Shown here: positions 19,632 through 29,163 of the stretch, one piece after another
How positions within the stretch are numbered: position 1 is the first letter of the stretch
How the letters are laid out: each line of letters opens with the position of its first letter
Assembly: GCF_021532275.1 (NCBI RefSeq)
Contig: NZ_JACBOT010000031.1
Location: forward strand, 186,001 to 250,000
Source: Brevibacterium sp. UCMA 11754
Lineage (GTDB): Bacteria; Actinomycetota; Actinomycetes; Actinomycetales; Brevibacteriaceae
Reading direction: 5' to 3'
Length of the DNA stretch: 64,000 nucleotides
Translations under genes and position numbers: made by a program
Notes under the pieces: generated by a model
What the model saw: the letters and a program-made list of their open reading frames with translations, nothing else
What the model was told of the DNA's origin: nothing
The model's database searches: none

Positions 19632-19931
19632 GCCGCTGGGAATTCACCACCAGCTGACCGTCGGCATGTATTGGACCCGTAGCTCCATCTTCTATTCTAA
19701 TTGTGTTGGCTTCTCCATCTATAGCGGTGTCGTCTCCGTCGACGTAAGTCAGTGTGTCTGTCAGCCCCCAGCTCACACTGCACCTCCTGATGCGAAGCAT
19801 CGATCAGGTTCACATTGAACGAACAGTTCCTCTTGTCTTTGATCCGTATGATGAAGCATGAAAATATTTGCCGGGGTAAGCGATTTACCCGGGGAAGCTA
19901 CTGGCCCCGTTCCGTTCTTGAAAGGTCCACT
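19632..19931 (+). other. Leader region with hairpin upstream of polyol-phosphate transferase gene
   Basis: About 300 bases between the pyruvyl transferase and the next gene. A stem of about eight pairs with one bulge lies at 19871-19892 (CCGGGGTAA / TTACCCGG), roughly 40 bases before the start codon. It is preceded by AT-rich sequence that could hold a promoter. There is no T-run after the stem, so it may be a leader structure, not a terminator. No gene supported. Confidence 0.35.
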
Positions 19932-21212
19932 GTGAAAAACCTGGTTCGTAATACAGCTCTGAAGGCTGTGCGGTCGTCTGCATGGAAGAAGACCAGCAAA
20001 TGGATCAGGGGCACAGAACGCTGGAAGCAGCTGGAAGACGAATACGATGGCAGCTATGTCAAAGGCGACGTCGTCGTCTACTTCGGTGATCGTAAGCCCA
20101 AGTTCTACCAGCTCAGTCAGTGGATACCGGTTCTCGAAGAGCTCCACCGGACGCACAGAGTCGTCCTCGTGCTGCGCAAGCCCTCCTCATTGCTTGAGGC
20201 TCGTGAGATCACGCGCCTGCCCATGGTCCTCAAACGCAGATTCGATCCACTCCACACCTTCTACCATGCCAACGATTTCAAGCTTGCACTCTATGTGAAC
20301 AACGGAATGTCGAACTTCCAGTCACTCGGGTTCGCACCCATGGTCCACGTTCACGTCAACCATGGTGAGTCCGACAAACTCAGTATGGTCTCCAACCAAG
20401 CGAAGTCGTATGACAAGGTCTTCGTGGCTGGCGATGCCGCAATCAACCGGTACCGCAAATCACTCATCGATTTTGATGAGTCTGCTCTGACCAAGATTGG
20501 GAGGCCTCAGTTGGACATAGACAGGGTTCCCGAGCTGGAGGCCTCATCGACGAGGACCATCATGTACGCACCGACGTGGGAGGGCGAGAACGACGCGAAC
20601 AATTATACGTCCGTCGACCTGTTCGGCCCCAAGATCGTCGAATCCGCACTGGGCCTCGACGATACTCGTGTCATCTACAAGCCGCACCCCCGTGTTGCAG
20701 CCTCCAACAACACTGCTATGGCGGAGTCGAATGCACGCATCATCGAACTCATCGAGACCGCTAACGAATCCATCACCGACGAGTCTCTGCAGCATCAGAT
20801 CCTGATGGAGGGTGACATCCTCGCGATGTTCGATGCCGTCGATCTGCTCGTTACGGACATCTCCAGTGTCGGTCTCGACTACCTCTACATGCACCCGGAG
20901 AAGCCTCTAGTTCTGACAGATCGCCGCGACGATCCGGCAAAGCTCAACGACGAGGCGCCAGTCAGTCGAGCGACGCCCATTATCGACGGAACGACCGTGG
21001 GTCAGACGGATGCTCTGCTGCGAGAACAGCTGACGAACGATGGGTCGGCCGAGGCCCGCCAGGAACTACGCCGCCACTACTTCGGTGAAGGAAAGAAGGG
21101 CACGTCGACCTTGCTCTTTGCTGATGCCGTCAGCACGCTGATTGCCAACAGAACGTCGGATATGTCCAAGTATCATTTCGAGAGCACCAACGCCGAGGCT
21201 AGCGACGAGTAG
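19932..21212 (+). CDS. CDP-glycerol:glycerophosphotransferase family protein (TagF/TagB-like)
   Basis: A 426-residue Glyphos_transf protein, a close paralogue in layout of the one at 9696-10946. Blocks: YFGDRKPKFYQLSQWIPVLE (about 55-74), HVNHGESDK (about 143), YAPTWEGEND (about 217), KPHP (about 250, with Lys replacing the usual Arg) and TDISSVGLDYL (about 307). The frame opens at 19815, but GTG 19932 has AAAGG six bases upstream and gives a short basic N-terminus like its paralogue, so I use it. It is the last gene of the plus-strand block and ends 15 bases from the stop of a convergent GT4 gene. Confidence 0.85.
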   Translation: MKNLVRNTALKAVRSSAWKKTSKWIRGTERWKQLEDEYDGSYVKGDVVVYFGDRKPKFYQLSQWIPVLEELHRTHRVVLVLRKPSSLLEAREITRLPMVLKRRFDPLHTFYHANDFKLALYVNNGMSNFQSLGFAPMVHVHVNHGESDKLSMVSNQAKSYDKVFVAGDAAINRYRKSLIDFDESALTKIGRPQLDIDRVPELEASSTRTIMYAPTWEGENDANNYTSVDLFGPKIVESALGLDDTRVIYKPHPRVAASNNTAMAESNARIIELIETANESITDESLQHQILMEGDILAMFDAVDLLVTDISSVGLDYLYMHPEKPLVLTDRRDDPAKLNDEAPVSRATPIIDGTTVGQTDALLREQLTNDGSAEARQELRRHYFGEGKKGTSTLLFADAVSTLIANRTSDMSKYHFESTNAEASDE

Positions 21213-21227
21213 CTGTGGCTTCTGGTC

Positions 21228-23123
21228 TCAGTCCAGAGGCCGGGGACGCACAGAGAAGTTGCCGAGATTCGTCGAGTACCACTCTCGGGCACCGACGCTT
21301 TTCGGAGCGTAGTCCTTCGGCGGTCGGATTCTTCGCTTAGCGTTCCACGGATCCTGTGGACGTCGCAGGCATACATCGAAGGTCTCGCCCTTCGCCTCGG
21401 AGAATTTGTCAGCGTCGATGTCGAATACGATCTTCGTTCCACGCCCAAACGCCCGGCGTTCGACAACCGGATCGGAACACAGGAAGTAGTTGTTCCGCTT
21501 CCGTCCAACCAGTACGAGCTGCAAGGGAGCCGCGGCCGATTCCTGGATTTGGCCGAACTCGAGTTCGATACGTGACCCTTGCGCAGATGGGGTGACTCGC
21601 AGTGCGTTCGCGTTGATCGCTTGGACGGACTCCAGAGGGCCGATGTTCGGAAGTGGCACAGGCTTAAGCGCTTCAAGCGCCGTTTTCCAACGCTGGTAGC
21701 CGACTTCTGGAAGATACTCTTCTACCGTCGTCATCGCAGCCCTCCGCATCGAGGCGATGCGTTCCGGGCCGAGTCCTAGGAACGCCTCCATCTGATCGGC
21801 TAGTGCCCCGATGTCACCTCGAGGAGTGACGAAGCCGTTGTGTCCCTGCTCCACCAGATCTCTCGGTCCGTAGGTGATGTCGTAGACGATGGGCACACAT
21901 CCGGCACCCATTGATTCCATCATCGCCAGCGGCAGCCCCTCACTGGTGCTGGTCAGAGTGGAGAAGGACGCAGATCGCAGTCGTTCAGGAACGTCGTTGA
22001 CGTATCCCGGCAGTTCCACGCGGTCCTTGACGTTGAGGTCCACAATGAGCTGTTCGAGCTTTTGACGTTCGCCGCCCTCGCCGAGGACCGTGAGAGTGAT
22101 GTCCACTCCCCTGTCCTTCAGCAGCGCTACAGCTCTGATCACATGATCCACCCGCTTCAGCGGAATGAGGTTGGCGATCATCACAGCGCTGTTCACCTGG
22201 CGGTCCGTCGGTGCTTCGGCCAGAACAGCTCCGGACGGCAGCTCACCTGTCAGGAATTTGATGTTCGAGCCGCAGATTCCCGTGGCTGTGACCGCCTCAG
22301 CCTGCTGTTGAGTCTGAATCCCGACAGCGTCGAAGCGGTCGAAGTTGCGCATGGTCTCCACTCGACGACGAAGAAACTCCCCATGCGGTCCGTTCCAGGG
22401 ATGGCGAAGATGAGAGCCGTGCATGAACAGGACCAGCGCGAATGTACGATCCGAAATCTCGTGGACAAACTCACTGATCTTCTTGTCATCGACGATGAGG
22501 ACGGCAGGCTCGTCAATGATAGTCGCCGTGATCCAGGCATTGTAGAAGTCTCGTGGTCGATTCCATTCGGCGATCGGGTCGCCCGCTGCCGAGTGGAGAA
22601 TGAAGCGACGACCGATCTTGGGATCCTGCACATCAGTGAGCAGCAGGCTGTTATCGGCCCGCAGGTAGTCACGACGGACGATACCGCTGGTGCTCGAAGT
22701 GCGGAACACATCGTAGAACTCGGTGATGCTCTCAACTTCACCGTCCGCCTGAGGCACGGGGACTGTTGGAGTCTTCCCATCCAATGAGGCCAGCTCAGAG
22801 TCAGACCGGTCACGTAAGTCCTGCCAGATGTTGACCAGCTCGACGTGCTCGTTTATCCGTCCTTCCGAGATGAGCCGAGCCCGTGTCGCGTCTGCATCCA
22901 TTCGTGGACTGAAAGTCAGCAGCGTCTGCGACAGCGGATGACCATATTCCTGAAAACTGCGGATCCGACGCAGTGCAGCCGTCGTCATCCCTCCGATAGA
23001 TTCCGGGATGCCCCAAACAGCGTTGTAGACATGCACTGCGTCGGTCCCAATGGGAACCTTGTGGTCGACCGTCTCGCGAGTGACATCAGGAGCGCCATGG
23101 AACAGTCGATTAATCAGGCTCAC
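21228..23123 (-). CDS. GT4 glycosyltransferase, TarM/TagE-like teichoic acid glycosyltransferase
   Basis: A retaining glycosyltransferase of 631 residues. The N-terminal region holds NAVWGIPESIGGMTTAALR (about 34-52), the GGMT stretch typical of TagE and TarM (alpha-glucosyl or alpha-GlcNAc transfer to poly(polyol phosphate)). The GT4 domain has IANLIPLKRVDHVIRA (about 312-327), a LGEGGER loop and the E-x7-E region SEGLPLAMMESMGAG (about 394-408). The C-terminal 130 residues resemble an extra beta-rich module. GTG start with AGGAAGGAAG about six bases before. A paralogue lies at 33214-35064. Likely decorates a teichoic-acid-type chain in the cytoplasm. Confidence 0.83.
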   Translation of the reverse strand: MSLINRLFHGAPDVTRETVDHKVPIGTDAVHVYNAVWGIPESIGGMTTAALRRIRSFQEYGHPLSQTLLTFSPRMDADATRARLISEGRINEHVELVNIWQDLRDRSDSELASLDGKTPTVPVPQADGEVESITEFYDVFRTSSTSGIVRRDYLRADNSLLLTDVQDPKIGRRFILHSAAGDPIAEWNRPRDFYNAWITATIIDEPAVLIVDDKKISEFVHEISDRTFALVLFMHGSHLRHPWNGPHGEFLRRRVETMRNFDRFDAVGIQTQQQAEAVTATGICGSNIKFLTGELPSGAVLAEAPTDRQVNSAVMIANLIPLKRVDHVIRAVALLKDRGVDITLTVLGEGGERQKLEQLIVDLNVKDRVELPGYVNDVPERLRSASFSTLTSTSEGLPLAMMESMGAGCVPIVYDITYGPRDLVEQGHNGFVTPRGDIGALADQMEAFLGLGPERIASMRRAAMTTVEEYLPEVGYQRWKTALEALKPVPLPNIGPLESVQAINANALRVTPSAQGSRIELEFGQIQESAAAPLQLVLVGRKRNNYFLCSDPVVERRAFGRGTKIVFDIDADKFSEAKGETFDVCLRRPQDPWNAKRRIRPPKDYAPKSVGAREWYSTNLGNFSVRPRPLD

Positions 23124-23176
23124 TGTTTGCTTCCTTCCTCAGTTCCCACTTGTGTCATCCTTGACCACGGCTGGTG

Positions 23177-25837
23177 TCACGCCGGCAGAGCCATATGACC
23201 GTGGTGACGAACCTGGCGTCGCCAGTTCACGATCTTGGGGCTGTCTGCAGTCTCCCAGTGAGCGCGAACGTTCCAATCGGTGTCGAGTTCGATATATCGC
23301 CCGCCCACCGAGATCTGGAGGGAGTCAACATAGTTGATACCAACGTTCTTCAACAGGCCGATGACTCGTTCTGCTATGCCCTCGCTGCGAAGGCGGGCAA
23401 GATTGAGCACGGAAACCTGTGGATCGAACAGTACGAAGTCTTCACTCAGCGTGCTGTGGCTGGCGAAGACGAAGTCCAGCGCACCCTCGTAGTCATCCTT
23501 GAATGAGCTGGCTACCCGTCGCATGAGGGTGAGACCGCTGGTCCGAGTCTTCCTCACGTCTCTTTTCGCTGCGAGAAGAGACGTGCCCAAGTCGATACTC
23601 GCAAGTTCTGCGATGTCTGCGGTCACCTCAGCCGCGGCTGGAATGACGACAAGCTTCTCATTGTCGGCAAATAGCGTCGGTAGGAGGGCCTGGACCAGCT
23701 CGTCTGTCTCGTTGATGCCAGGAATGGACACAGGGTCGAGCACTCGGATCGTTCCTTTGGTCAGTTTAGACCGGATGTCATCGACTCGATCCGCGGTGAG
23801 AGCGCCCGATGCCACCCACAGCCGATAAGGACCGGAGGCATGATCGTCTATGGACTGTGCAGCCGCGCCCACCAGGTGCTCTTCGCCCTTGTTTACCGAC
23901 AGATAGACATCGGCAGTCCCTGCTTCGGGCAGGGGGTGTTCGGCCGCGTTAGTCGCGGTGGCGATTTCAGCGCTCGTGACGTCGGGCAGATGGGCCGTGG
24001 CGAGGTATTCGTCTGCAACGGCCATATCGGCTTCGGTGATCTCAGTCCACTTGGCATAGACCTCGTTCTCGGAGGCTCCGGATGCGATGAGTGGGATGAT
24101 CACTGAGAGCTTGTCCAGGATTCCGGTTCGGATCGCATCGAACTCGGCGTCATTGATTCCGTACAGTCCGCCGAATCGAGAGTCCGACTTGTTCTTGGGT
24201 TCGAACTCGACCTCGGCGCCCACCGACCGCGCAGGAAGGTTGGCGTGCAGTCGCGACGTCAGCACACGCTTGTACTTGTAGGCGTAATCGCCGACCCAGC
24301 TCCGCGCCAACTCGAGGTTCTCCGGGAAAGTCTTGTCTCGGATCGCGGTGACAGTCTGCTTCTTCTTGGGCCCTTTGCCGCCCTTCATCCAGTCGATCCG
24401 CAGTGTGCCGGTACGACGGTCAGGCTCGCGGGCTGGGAACACCGTATCGATGGTCGTGGTCAGACAGCCTGAGAAGAAGGCCGGAACTCCGACGGCCCGC
24501 AGCACTGCCACCGACTGCCAGTCCCGGCAGCCCACCGGCCCATATTTCTTCAGATAGGCGATGGCATCTGGGGTGAGCATTTCGGGATACCGGATGAACA
24601 CCGACAGCAGGATCGGGCGGAGATTGGGATGGAATGGAATATTGAATGATTTTCCGAAGATGTCGTGCATATACCACCCGAAGGAGATGTACCACGTGTC
24701 TTCTGGGATATCTTGGTAGACGTTGCCGTCACGATAGACCTCGACCAGGTTGAGATCAGCTTCGGGACCCTCGTATTTCCTTTCGGCTTTGACTGATTTC
24801 CGCAGCTTCGAAAAGAGCTCCGTCAGCCCGCTGTCTCCCGTGAAGCTCAGATTCTCATATCTCAGGAGGTGTCCGAGTGAAGCCACCGTCTGTATGTAAT
24901 CGCCGATGTTGCGCGAGCGGATGCCGGGCTGGTCGTAGCTGAGCACACCGAAGTTGCGCTTGCCAGGCGTGGTCGGTAGAGGCTGCAGGTGCACTCCGCC
25001 CGGAAGCCAATCTCGCATCCTCATGAGTTCGTAATGGATGGACGCCTCAAGGTTGTCGGCTCCCCACGCGAGGCGACTCTCGATAAGGGTGCGGACATGT
25101 TCGAAGGCATCGATGCAGAAGGCGGATTCGGCTGTGCGCAGCACAGCCTTGGAGGTCCATCGCTCAGTGTCGCCTGTCTGGTTTGAACGTTCGATGAGCG
25201 GAAGCGCTTCATCACCAAGTGTGTCAATGGCGGTTGGGTAGTACTCCACAGCCGCGGCGGTGATGAGTTCACGATCCTCAACGCGTTCGAATTCGGCCCA
25301 AGCAACGTCCGGGTCCGATGAGCGATGGTATGCCATTCCCAATAGGACTCGGCCGATCTGATCGTGTTCGGGACGGCGGCGCAGGTTCAACCCGATCGAA
25401 ACAGCCTCCCCGTGGAGACCAGCGTCGATGAGCGCTCTGCCCGCTTCGACCATTGACCCGCCCAGTGATGACCCGCTGATCAGAGCTTCAGCCAGAACTG
25501 AATCCGCCTTCAGGCGTGCCAGTTCACGGAGTTTGGCATCGACTTCCTTCTTCGTCGGCGCGACTGTCCAGCCGTCGGTATCAACGGAGGTACGACCTTT
25601 GAGACCAGTTGCCAGATTCCGATAAGAACGAGCTGTGTCAGCCGCGATCTTCTTCGAACCGCCAACGGGCTTCGAGGTTCCTTTGGCACCCGCTTCGCCA
25701 CGCTCTCGAATGTATCTGGTTCCGGAAGCCCTTTCCACAGCAGGAAGAGCACGCCGAGCGATGCCGTGGACCACGGGTTTGATCAGCTGTCTTCCTTTTC
25801 CGATGAAACGGTCGGTCGCTTTTCGTTGATTGCTCAC
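23177..25837 (-). CDS. Three-part protein: helical repeats, pyruvyl-transferase domain, degenerate GT8 domain
   Basis: An 886-residue protein. Residues about 85-290 are helical and TPR-like. A PS_pyruv_trans-type domain follows, with SRNIGDYIQT (about 307), WYISFGWYMHDIFG, VGCRDWQS and TSRLHANLPA (about 525). From about 635 a GT8-like module appears, with VYLSVNKGEEHLVGAAAQSI at its start, FDPQVSVLNLARL (about 803) and DTDWNVRAHWE (about 853) near its end. Where GT8 enzymes have the LYLDAD metal site, this one reads VVIPAAAEV, so the DxD is missing. The frame opens at 25888, but GTG 25837 has AAAGGA eight bases before and is preferred. It lies 53 bases upstream of the GT4 gene and is probably co-transcribed with it. 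Pyruvylation plus acceptor binding is a guess. Confidence 0.72.
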   Translation of the reverse strand: MSNQRKATDRFIGKGRQLIKPVVHGIARRALPAVERASGTRYIRERGEAGAKGTSKPVGGSKKIAADTARSYRNLATGLKGRTSVDTDGWTVAPTKKEVDAKLRELARLKADSVLAEALISGSSLGGSMVEAGRALIDAGLHGEAVSIGLNLRRRPEHDQIGRVLLGMAYHRSSDPDVAWAEFERVEDRELITAAAVEYYPTAIDTLGDEALPLIERSNQTGDTERWTSKAVLRTAESAFCIDAFEHVRTLIESRLAWGADNLEASIHYELMRMRDWLPGGVHLQPLPTTPGKRNFGVLSYDQPGIRSRNIGDYIQTVASLGHLLRYENLSFTGDSGLTELFSKLRKSVKAERKYEGPEADLNLVEVYRDGNVYQDIPEDTWYISFGWYMHDIFGKSFNIPFHPNLRPILLSVFIRYPEMLTPDAIAYLKKYGPVGCRDWQSVAVLRAVGVPAFFSGCLTTTIDTVFPAREPDRRTGTLRIDWMKGGKGPKKKQTVTAIRDKTFPENLELARSWVGDYAYKYKRVLTSRLHANLPARSVGAEVEFEPKNKSDSRFGGLYGINDAEFDAIRTGILDKLSVIIPLIASGASENEVYAKWTEITEADMAVADEYLATAHLPDVTSAEIATATNAAEHPLPEAGTADVYLSVNKGEEHLVGAAAQSIDDHASGPYRLWVASGALTADRVDDIRSKLTKGTIRVLDPVSIPGINETDELVQALLPTLFADNEKLVVIPAAAEVTADIAELASIDLGTSLLAAKRDVRKTRTSGLTLMRRVASSFKDDYEGALDFVFASHSTLSEDFVLFDPQVSVLNLARLRSEGIAERVIGLLKNVGINYVDSLQISVGGRYIELDTDWNVRAHWETADSPKIVNWRRQVRHHGHMALPA

Positions 25838-25947
25838 TCGCCTAGTCCTTTGCAGAGGTTTCGGTGGTCCGTCGGTTGTCACGATCAATCGGTTTCACAC
25901 TATCCAATTCGCCTGATGAATCGGCAAGAGATCGTTCTGCTGATCAC

Positions 25948-28068
25948 TCAGTCGAAGGTATCCAAGCCGGACTTGCGCAGCCTGTCATTGAACTGAGGAG
26001 CAAGAGTCTTCGCATATGTGGCGGTGATGTGCGCCGTGTCGAAATAGGTGATAACTCCGCCAATGACCGGTTCGCATCGTCCGTCCGGACAGAACCAATC
26101 TTCGGGATAGATGATTGACATATGCTTCGAGTCAATCTCCTTGGCTGACGCGGCAAGAGGATCCATCCAGTGCCATGATTCCGGAGTTCCCGAGCACTCT
26201 TCAAGCTCATCCTCATGCTTGGCAACGCAGTCAGGCACTTGGATATCGTCCCCTCCTGGATAAGGAGTGTCTCTGACGACAACAACGTCTAGCTTTGCGT
26301 CGACCCAGCTCTGCAGGATATCTCTGTGCCCTTCTGGGGCCTCCTTCTCAGTTTCCTCCCATGACTTTCCATCCAGAGGTGTCGACTGACGTTCCGAGGT
26401 GACCACTGCGTCGAATCCGCCGCTTGTTGTGCGATCGACTACCCAATCAGAATAGTCTTGGCAGCCCTTGACTCCCTCTGGGGTACCCAGGTCTTGCGGA
26501 AGAGTCGAGATGCTGCAGTTCGAGGCTAAGAAAGTGGTGATAGTCCAGTCGTTTTTCTCAGCCAGTCTTTCAAGAGTCGGCAACCAGTGTCCCGCGTGCG
26601 AATTGCCGACCAGTGCGACTTGCTTCTCGCCATCACCATACGTGCATTCGGGGCGATCCGTGTATGGCTCGCTCGCCCAACACCCGTCTGCATAAGCCTT
26701 TGACTTGTCGTTCTTAGCGGCAACCGGTTCCATCAGCAGAGAATCCGTATCATCACATTTCGGGTTGTTCTTCGCGCTGGGAAGCAATGCTGCTGCGCCC
26801 AGACAGGAGTCCGGGTCAGACATCGCAATTTCGAGATTGTCCTTATTCTGCTCGACGATCCGGTCCGAGACCCACATCTGGCTGAGGCCGAGCGCGCTGA
26901 CAAGCGCCATGGCCACAACCGCAAACCCAAAGGTCCTTTTCGGGGTGCTCAGGACCGAGGTTTTTCGGAAGCGATTTTCGACCCAGGTCGTGGACGCCCA
27001 CGCTACAACGATCGAAAAGAGAATGATCAATGCCTTGTCCAAGCGGCCAAGGTTCTCTGTAGTTCCCAGCTTCTCTGACAAGTAGGGAATTAGGACGATG
27101 AGTGGCCAATGCCAGAGATACACAGAGTACGAGATATCACCCAGGAACTGCACCGGTCGCAACGACAGAAGCCGGAGCACGGAGAAGCGTCCCCGCGAAT
27201 CAGCCAGAATGACCAGCGCTGTCGAGACCACCGGGAGTAGCGCAATATAACCGGGGAACGGCATGTCTGCACGGATAAGGAATGTACCTGCGACGATTCC
27301 TGCCAATCCGACCCACCCGATCAGTGAGCTCAAGGGGAGCCGTTTTGGCCGAATATAAATGACGAACACTGCCACGAGCCCACCAGTAGCCATCTCCCAC
27401 ATACGAGTCGGAGTGATGAAGTAGGCCATGGCCGGCTGCACGATCGTGTACCAGACTGAAAAGGTCAGCGAAGCGGCGAAGACGGCGACGACAGTGAAGC
27501 CCACGATTTGCTTTGGACGTCCCACTTTCTTACCGACCAGAAATGCGAGACCGATGAGCATGGGCCAGACGAAGTAGAACTGTTCTTCGACCGACAGCGA
27601 CCAAAAGTGCTGTATCGGAGATTGAGCGTTGTCCGCAGCAAGGTAGTCAACGCTTGAACTCGCGAAGTCCCAGTTGACCACGTAGAGCGCGGCGGAGAAG
27701 ATCTGTCGTCCGGTATCGACCCAGATCGATTGTGGAGCCACTAGATAAGTAGCCACTCCAACGACGAAGAGCACGAGCAGAGAAGCCGGGAGCAGACGCC
27801 GGATCCGTCGAGCCCAGAAGTCAGTGACATCCCGCCAGTTCTTCGGCGGAGACTTGATCAGGTGGCTGGTGATGAGAAAACCGGAGATGACGAAGAATAC
27901 GTCGACGCCGATGAATCCGCCTACGAAACGATTCGGCCACAGATGGTAGAGCAGGACGATGCCGACGGCCAAGGCACGCAGCCCTTGAATATCGGCACGG
28001 AATCCTGACCTGCGCGGCTTAAAGTCCGTGCTCGGTGGTTTTTCAACGTGCGTGGATGTCAACTGCAT
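25948..28068 (-). CDS. OafA/YrhL-type membrane acyltransferase with C-terminal SGNH domain
   Basis: A 706-residue protein that probably O-acylates a surface glycan. The N-terminal Acyltransferase_3 domain opens with GFRADIQGLRALAVG (about 22-36), HLWPNRFVGGFIGVDVFFVI and RRIRRLLPAS, and has about ten hydrophobic segments to residue about 390. The C-terminal part is an extracytoplasmic SGNH domain with VALVGNSHAGHW (about 490-500, Ser and His blocks) and DTAHITATYA near 680 (Asp-x-x-His block). This two-domain plan is known for peptidoglycan and polysaccharide acetyltransferases. Start ATG 28068 with GGAAGCG upstream. Transcribed in the minus-strand block with the pyruvyl/GT8 protein downstream (111-base gap). 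Confidence 0.9.
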   Translation of the reverse strand: MQLTSTHVEKPPSTDFKPRRSGFRADIQGLRALAVGIVLLYHLWPNRFVGGFIGVDVFFVISGFLITSHLIKSPPKNWRDVTDFWARRIRRLLPASLLVLFVVGVATYLVAPQSIWVDTGRQIFSAALYVVNWDFASSSVDYLAADNAQSPIQHFWSLSVEEQFYFVWPMLIGLAFLVGKKVGRPKQIVGFTVVAVFAASLTFSVWYTIVQPAMAYFITPTRMWEMATGGLVAVFVIYIRPKRLPLSSLIGWVGLAGIVAGTFLIRADMPFPGYIALLPVVSTALVILADSRGRFSVLRLLSLRPVQFLGDISYSVYLWHWPLIVLIPYLSEKLGTTENLGRLDKALIILFSIVVAWASTTWVENRFRKTSVLSTPKRTFGFAVVAMALVSALGLSQMWVSDRIVEQNKDNLEIAMSDPDSCLGAAALLPSAKNNPKCDDTDSLLMEPVAAKNDKSKAYADGCWASEPYTDRPECTYGDGEKQVALVGNSHAGHWLPTLERLAEKNDWTITTFLASNCSISTLPQDLGTPEGVKGCQDYSDWVVDRTTSGGFDAVVTSERQSTPLDGKSWEETEKEAPEGHRDILQSWVDAKLDVVVVRDTPYPGGDDIQVPDCVAKHEDELEECSGTPESWHWMDPLAASAKEIDSKHMSIIYPEDWFCPDGRCEPVIGGVITYFDTAHITATYAKTLAPQFNDRLRKSGLDTFD

Positions 28069-28239
28069 TTATCGCTTCCAAAACATTTCTCAACCGGTTG
28101 GATCGGACCCGGCTGCGGTCGCTGTCGTTCCTCATGCCTGCGGAGCGTTGCGCGGCGCTGCGTATCGATTCTGATCGAATGAAATGAGAATTTCTGCAGA
28201 ACCCTGCGCAGATCACAGAGATACGCGCGCGTGCTCGGC

Positions 28240-29163
28240 TCAGATGACGGGAGGGCGTCCGTGTCGAGACATCCTCAACACGCCTCGTTTCGAGAGTTTC
28301 CGCCGGTCCTCGTCCTCTGCCCACGGATCGAGCCTCCAACCCGCGCGCCACCCCTCCATCCATGCCCGCAGCTGATGTGGCTTGTTCGCCCATTTCACAC
28401 ACTGCATCAGTGTCCACGAACCGACGTAGGCCCAGCTGAAGGGCCACGGCAGGTTGCGCCGGGCCAACCAGACGCGGTTCCTAGCATTCATATAGAAGTA
28501 TTCGTCATGCCGTCTGGGATCGATCACGGGGTGTGCCACTGCCAGGTCACCCATATACCAGACTGTGTAACCTGCGTCCCACACTCTCCAGGCGAGTTCG
28601 ATACCCTCGTGGGCGTACCAGAATGGTCCCGGCCAGCCGCCGCATTCATCGAATGCCTTCCGCTGCATGCAGACGGCACCTTCCCAGACTGAGAAAACGT
28701 TGGAGGAGTGCTCGGCTTCGCCCTTCTTGAGACGCGGGATCCATCGCTTCGGAGCATCCGGCCCGCCAGGTTCTTCTACCCGAGGTTGGATAAGACCAAT
28801 TCTGGGTTTCGTCCGCATCAGTTGAGCCATGCGCATCAGTGTGGTGTCGTCCGGTAACCATGCATCGTCGTCGAGGAAGAACAGAAATTCACCTTTAACG
28901 TGCGGAACTCCAGCGTTTCGTCCGGCAGGGATCCCCAAGTTCTCCGGTAGTGCGAGAGTCTTGACCTCGGCTGGTATACCCTCGGGGTCCCAGCCATTGC
29001 CTACGCAGACGACGTCGAGTTCGACGCCTTTCTGCGCCAGTAAAGATTCGAATCCGCGGTTGAGGTCGTCCAATCGCTTCCCCTGTGACAGGACGACAAC
29101 ACCGAATGAGTATTTTCGGCTCTCTTCGAAACGCTGTGACAGAATGCGCGAGGTATCGGTCAT
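28240..29163 (-). CDS. GT2 glycosyltransferase (rhamnosyl/galactofuranosyl-type)
   Basis: A 307-residue GT2 enzyme: GVVVLSQGKRLDDLNR (about 21-36), GNGWDPEGI, LPENLGIPAGRN (about 73-84), FLDDDAWLPDD (about 98, the metal-binding DDD) and GPFWYAHEGIELAWRVWDAG (about 200-219). This pattern is that of actinobacterial wall-polysaccharide GT2 enzymes. The frame opens further upstream, but ATG 29163 has GAGGAGG five bases before and overlaps the stop of the preceding phosphotransferase gene by four bases (ATGA), so the two are translationally coupled. The sugar donor cannot be read. Confidence 0.87.
   Translation of the reverse strand: MTDTSRILSQRFEESRKYSFGVVVLSQGKRLDDLNRGFESLLAQKGVELDVVCVGNGWDPEGIPAEVKTLALPENLGIPAGRNAGVPHVKGEFLFFLDDDAWLPDDTTLMRMAQLMRTKPRIGLIQPRVEEPGGPDAPKRWIPRLKKGEAEHSSNVFSVWEGAVCMQRKAFDECGGWPGPFWYAHEGIELAWRVWDAGYTVWYMGDLAVAHPVIDPRRHDEYFYMNARNRVWLARRNLPWPFSWAYVGSWTLMQCVKWANKPHQLRAWMEGWRAGWRLDPWAEDEDRRKLSKRGVLRMSRHGRPPVI

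Noticed and set aside
19555..19800. Minus-strand open frame of 81 codons with an acidic, fairly protein-like translation
   Set aside because: Overlaps the end of the pyruvyl transferase gene, has no ribosome-binding site and matches no family I recognise.
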